Shown here in pieces: positions 5,089-6,158 of a DNA stretch of 6,158 nucleotides (the first letter of the stretch is position 1; each line of letters begins with the position of its first letter). Under the pieces are notes generated by a model. It was not told where the DNA came from, did no database searches, and saw only the letters and a program-made list of their open reading frames with translations. Position numbers and translations under genes: made by a program. Origin of the DNA: Helicobacteraceae bacterium (GTDB lineage Bacteria > Campylobacterota > Campylobacteria > Campylobacterales > Sulfurimonadaceae). The stretch covers positions 1-6,158 of the forward strand of contig JALUJE010000301.1 in NCBI GenBank assembly GCA_027057185.1, given 5' to 3'.

Positions 5089-6158
5089 GTGGTTTCTCCT
5101 TTTCATAAGATGTAATTAACTCGTCATCGCATAGAGGGCAAAATTCATATTCTCCTGCAATATAGCCGTGTTTGGGACAGCTGGAGAAGAGGGGTGTCAC
5201 GGTGATGTAAGGGAGCTGAAAATTGGAAATTGTAGCTCGAACTAGCTTCCGGCATGCCTCAATGGAACTGAGACGCTCTTTCATATACAGATGCAGTACC
5301 GTACCTCCGGTATAGTGACATTGCAGGGGGTCTTGCAGTGTCAGAGCTTCAAAAGGATCATCGGTATAATCTGCGGGTAGTTGTGATGAGTTGGTATAGT
5401 AGATATGTTCACCAAAACCCGCTTGCAAAATATCGGGATAGCGTTTTTTGTCTTCTTTGGCAAAACGGTACGTGGTACCTTCTGCCGGAGTCGCTTCCAA
5501 GTTGTAAAGATTGCCGGTCTCTTCTTGAAACTGTATCATACGTTTTTGCATATGTTCTAAGATTTCGGTGGCAAGACGTATACCCTCAGGGCTTGCAATA
5601 TTGTGTTTGTCCTGTGTGAAATTGCGGATCATTTCATTCATACCGTTAATGCCAATGGTAGAGAAATGGTTATTAAAATGATGCAGATAGCGTTTGGTGT
5701 ACGGAAACAGACCCTGTTCATACAGCATTTCAATAAATACGCGTTTTTTTTCTAATGTTGACTTTGCCAACGTCATTAATTGATCTAAGGCAACCAAAAG
5801 GCGCTCTTTATGATGCATATGAAGATATCCCAGTCGTGCCGTATTGATGGTTACGACACCGATGCTCCCTGTCATCTCCGCGCTTCCAAAAAGCCCACCA
5901 CCGCGTTTGAGAAGTTCCCGTAAGTCCAGTTGTAATCGGCAACACATGCTACGTACATGACCCGGTTTATAGGCATGGGGATTGGCAACCAAAGTACCGT
6001 CTTTGTTGCGGAGGTATTGCGAACCAATGAAGTTTTGAAAATAGGAGGAACCGATTTTTGCCGTATTTTCAAAAAGGGTATCGGTATTTTCACCATACCA
6101 GTCAAAATCTTCAGTGATATTTACCGTAGGGATAGGAAATGTAAAAGGTTGGCCATTG
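5078..6158 (-). CDS. nrdD: Anaerobic ribonucleoside-triphosphate reductase body (NrdD) lacking the glycyl-radical loop; N-terminus beyond window
   Basis: NrdD reduces ribonucleoside triphosphates to deoxy forms without oxygen, using a glycyl radical made by NrdG. Visible here are 359 residues ending at the TGA at 5080-5078; the frame is open to the right edge, so the N-terminal part (ATP cone and barrel start) is missing. Family landmarks in order are FTFPIPTVN (5-13), FQNFIGSQY (40-48), RSMCCRLQLDL (69-79, with C73 the likely thiyl cysteine by alignment with the MGCRS segment of E. coli NrdD), GLFGSAEMTGSIGVVT, NNHFSTIG, NLEATPAEGTTYRFAKEDK and YTNSSQLP. The end has a zinc-finger-like CPKH...CPLC (C327, H330, C340, C343). 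Single-chain relatives then run into the RVxGY radical loop. This frame stops 16 residues after C343 without it, and the loop is on the overlapping ORF at 5088-4927. Confidence 0.95.
   Translation of the reverse strand, partial: NGQPFTFPIPTVNITEDFDWYGENTDTLFENTAKIGSSYFQNFIGSQYLRNKDGTLVANPHAYKPGHVRSMCCRLQLDLRELLKRGGGLFGSAEMTGSIGVVTINTARLGYLHMHHKERLLVALDQLMTLAKSTLEKKRVFIEMLYEQGLFPYTKRYLHHFNNHFSTIGINGMNEMIRNFTQDKHNIASPEGIRLATEILEHMQKRMIQFQEETGNLYNLEATPAEGTTYRFAKEDKKRYPDILQAGFGEHIYYTNSSQLPADYTDDPFEALTLQDPLQCHYTGGTVLHLYMKERLSSIEACRKLVRATISNFQLPYITVTPLFSSCPKHGYIAGEYEFCPLCDDELITSYEKEKPHVS
5096..5103 (-). promoter_or_regulatory. Strong Shine-Dalgarno for the separate glycyl-radical ORF
   Basis: On the minus strand AAAAGGAG ends seven bases before the ATG at 5088. 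It lies inside nrdD, where it encodes part of EKEK. It decides the start of the 53-residue ORF over the in-frame ATG at 5106, which would leave the ribosome site inside its own coding region. Its near-consensus quality argues that the ORF is translated in its own right, probably coupled to termination of nrdD. Confidence 0.7.

Noticed and set aside
5872..6105. Minus-strand ORF overlapping the nrdD frame
   Set aside because: The in-frame NrdD translation is continuous to the window edge; this is a shadow frame.

Overview
The window looks like ordinary chromosome of a Campylobacterota (epsilonproteobacterial) sulfur-metabolising or nitrate-respiring type bacterium. This is an inference from the style of the encoded proteins: an NrdG with a YDITPF...LDFP N-terminus and a WFAGCNMRC cluster, T-rich promoter regions, and tight head-to-tail gene packing. 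No database comparison was possible. No tRNA, rRNA, CRISPR array, insertion sequence or phage gene is visible.

Layout. (1) Positions 1-785, minus strand: the first 261 codons of cysD (ATP sulfurylase small subunit), cut by the left window edge. (2) 786-1016: a divergent AT-rich intergenic region with a dyad, a weak promoter for cysD, a short tandem repeat and a weak promoter for the next gene. (3) 1017-1712, plus: a membrane-anchored DUF218 (YdcF/SanA-like) protein. (4) 1771-4263, plus: a compact three-gene unit, purT, a D-2-hydroxyacid dehydrogenase gene and a yqaA-like membrane protein gene, with 4-bp and 8-bp overlaps and a good promoter just upstream of purT. (5) 4260-6158, minus: the anaerobic (class III) ribonucleotide reductase locus, which meets yqaA tail to tail with a 4-bp stop-codon overlap.

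The ribonucleotide reductase locus is the notable part. The nrdD reading frame, cut by the right edge, carries the catalytic barrel and the C-terminal zinc-finger-like motif but stops before the glycyl-radical loop. The loop (RVMGYHRP) lies on a separate 53-residue ORF at 5088-4927 in another frame, with its own ATG and a strong Shine-Dalgarno inside the nrdD 3' end. The radical-SAM activase gene nrdG follows in a third frame and has no convincing start codon where the conserved domain begins. Either this is a three-component enzyme (NrdD body, separate radical-bearing peptide, NrdG), or the assembly has an indel in this region. The other genes in the window are intact, which favours a real split.

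Functionally the window combines sulfate activation, formate-dependent purine synthesis, a 2-ketoacid/hydroxypyruvate reductase and oxygen-independent dNTP synthesis, consistent with an organism that grows without oxygen.
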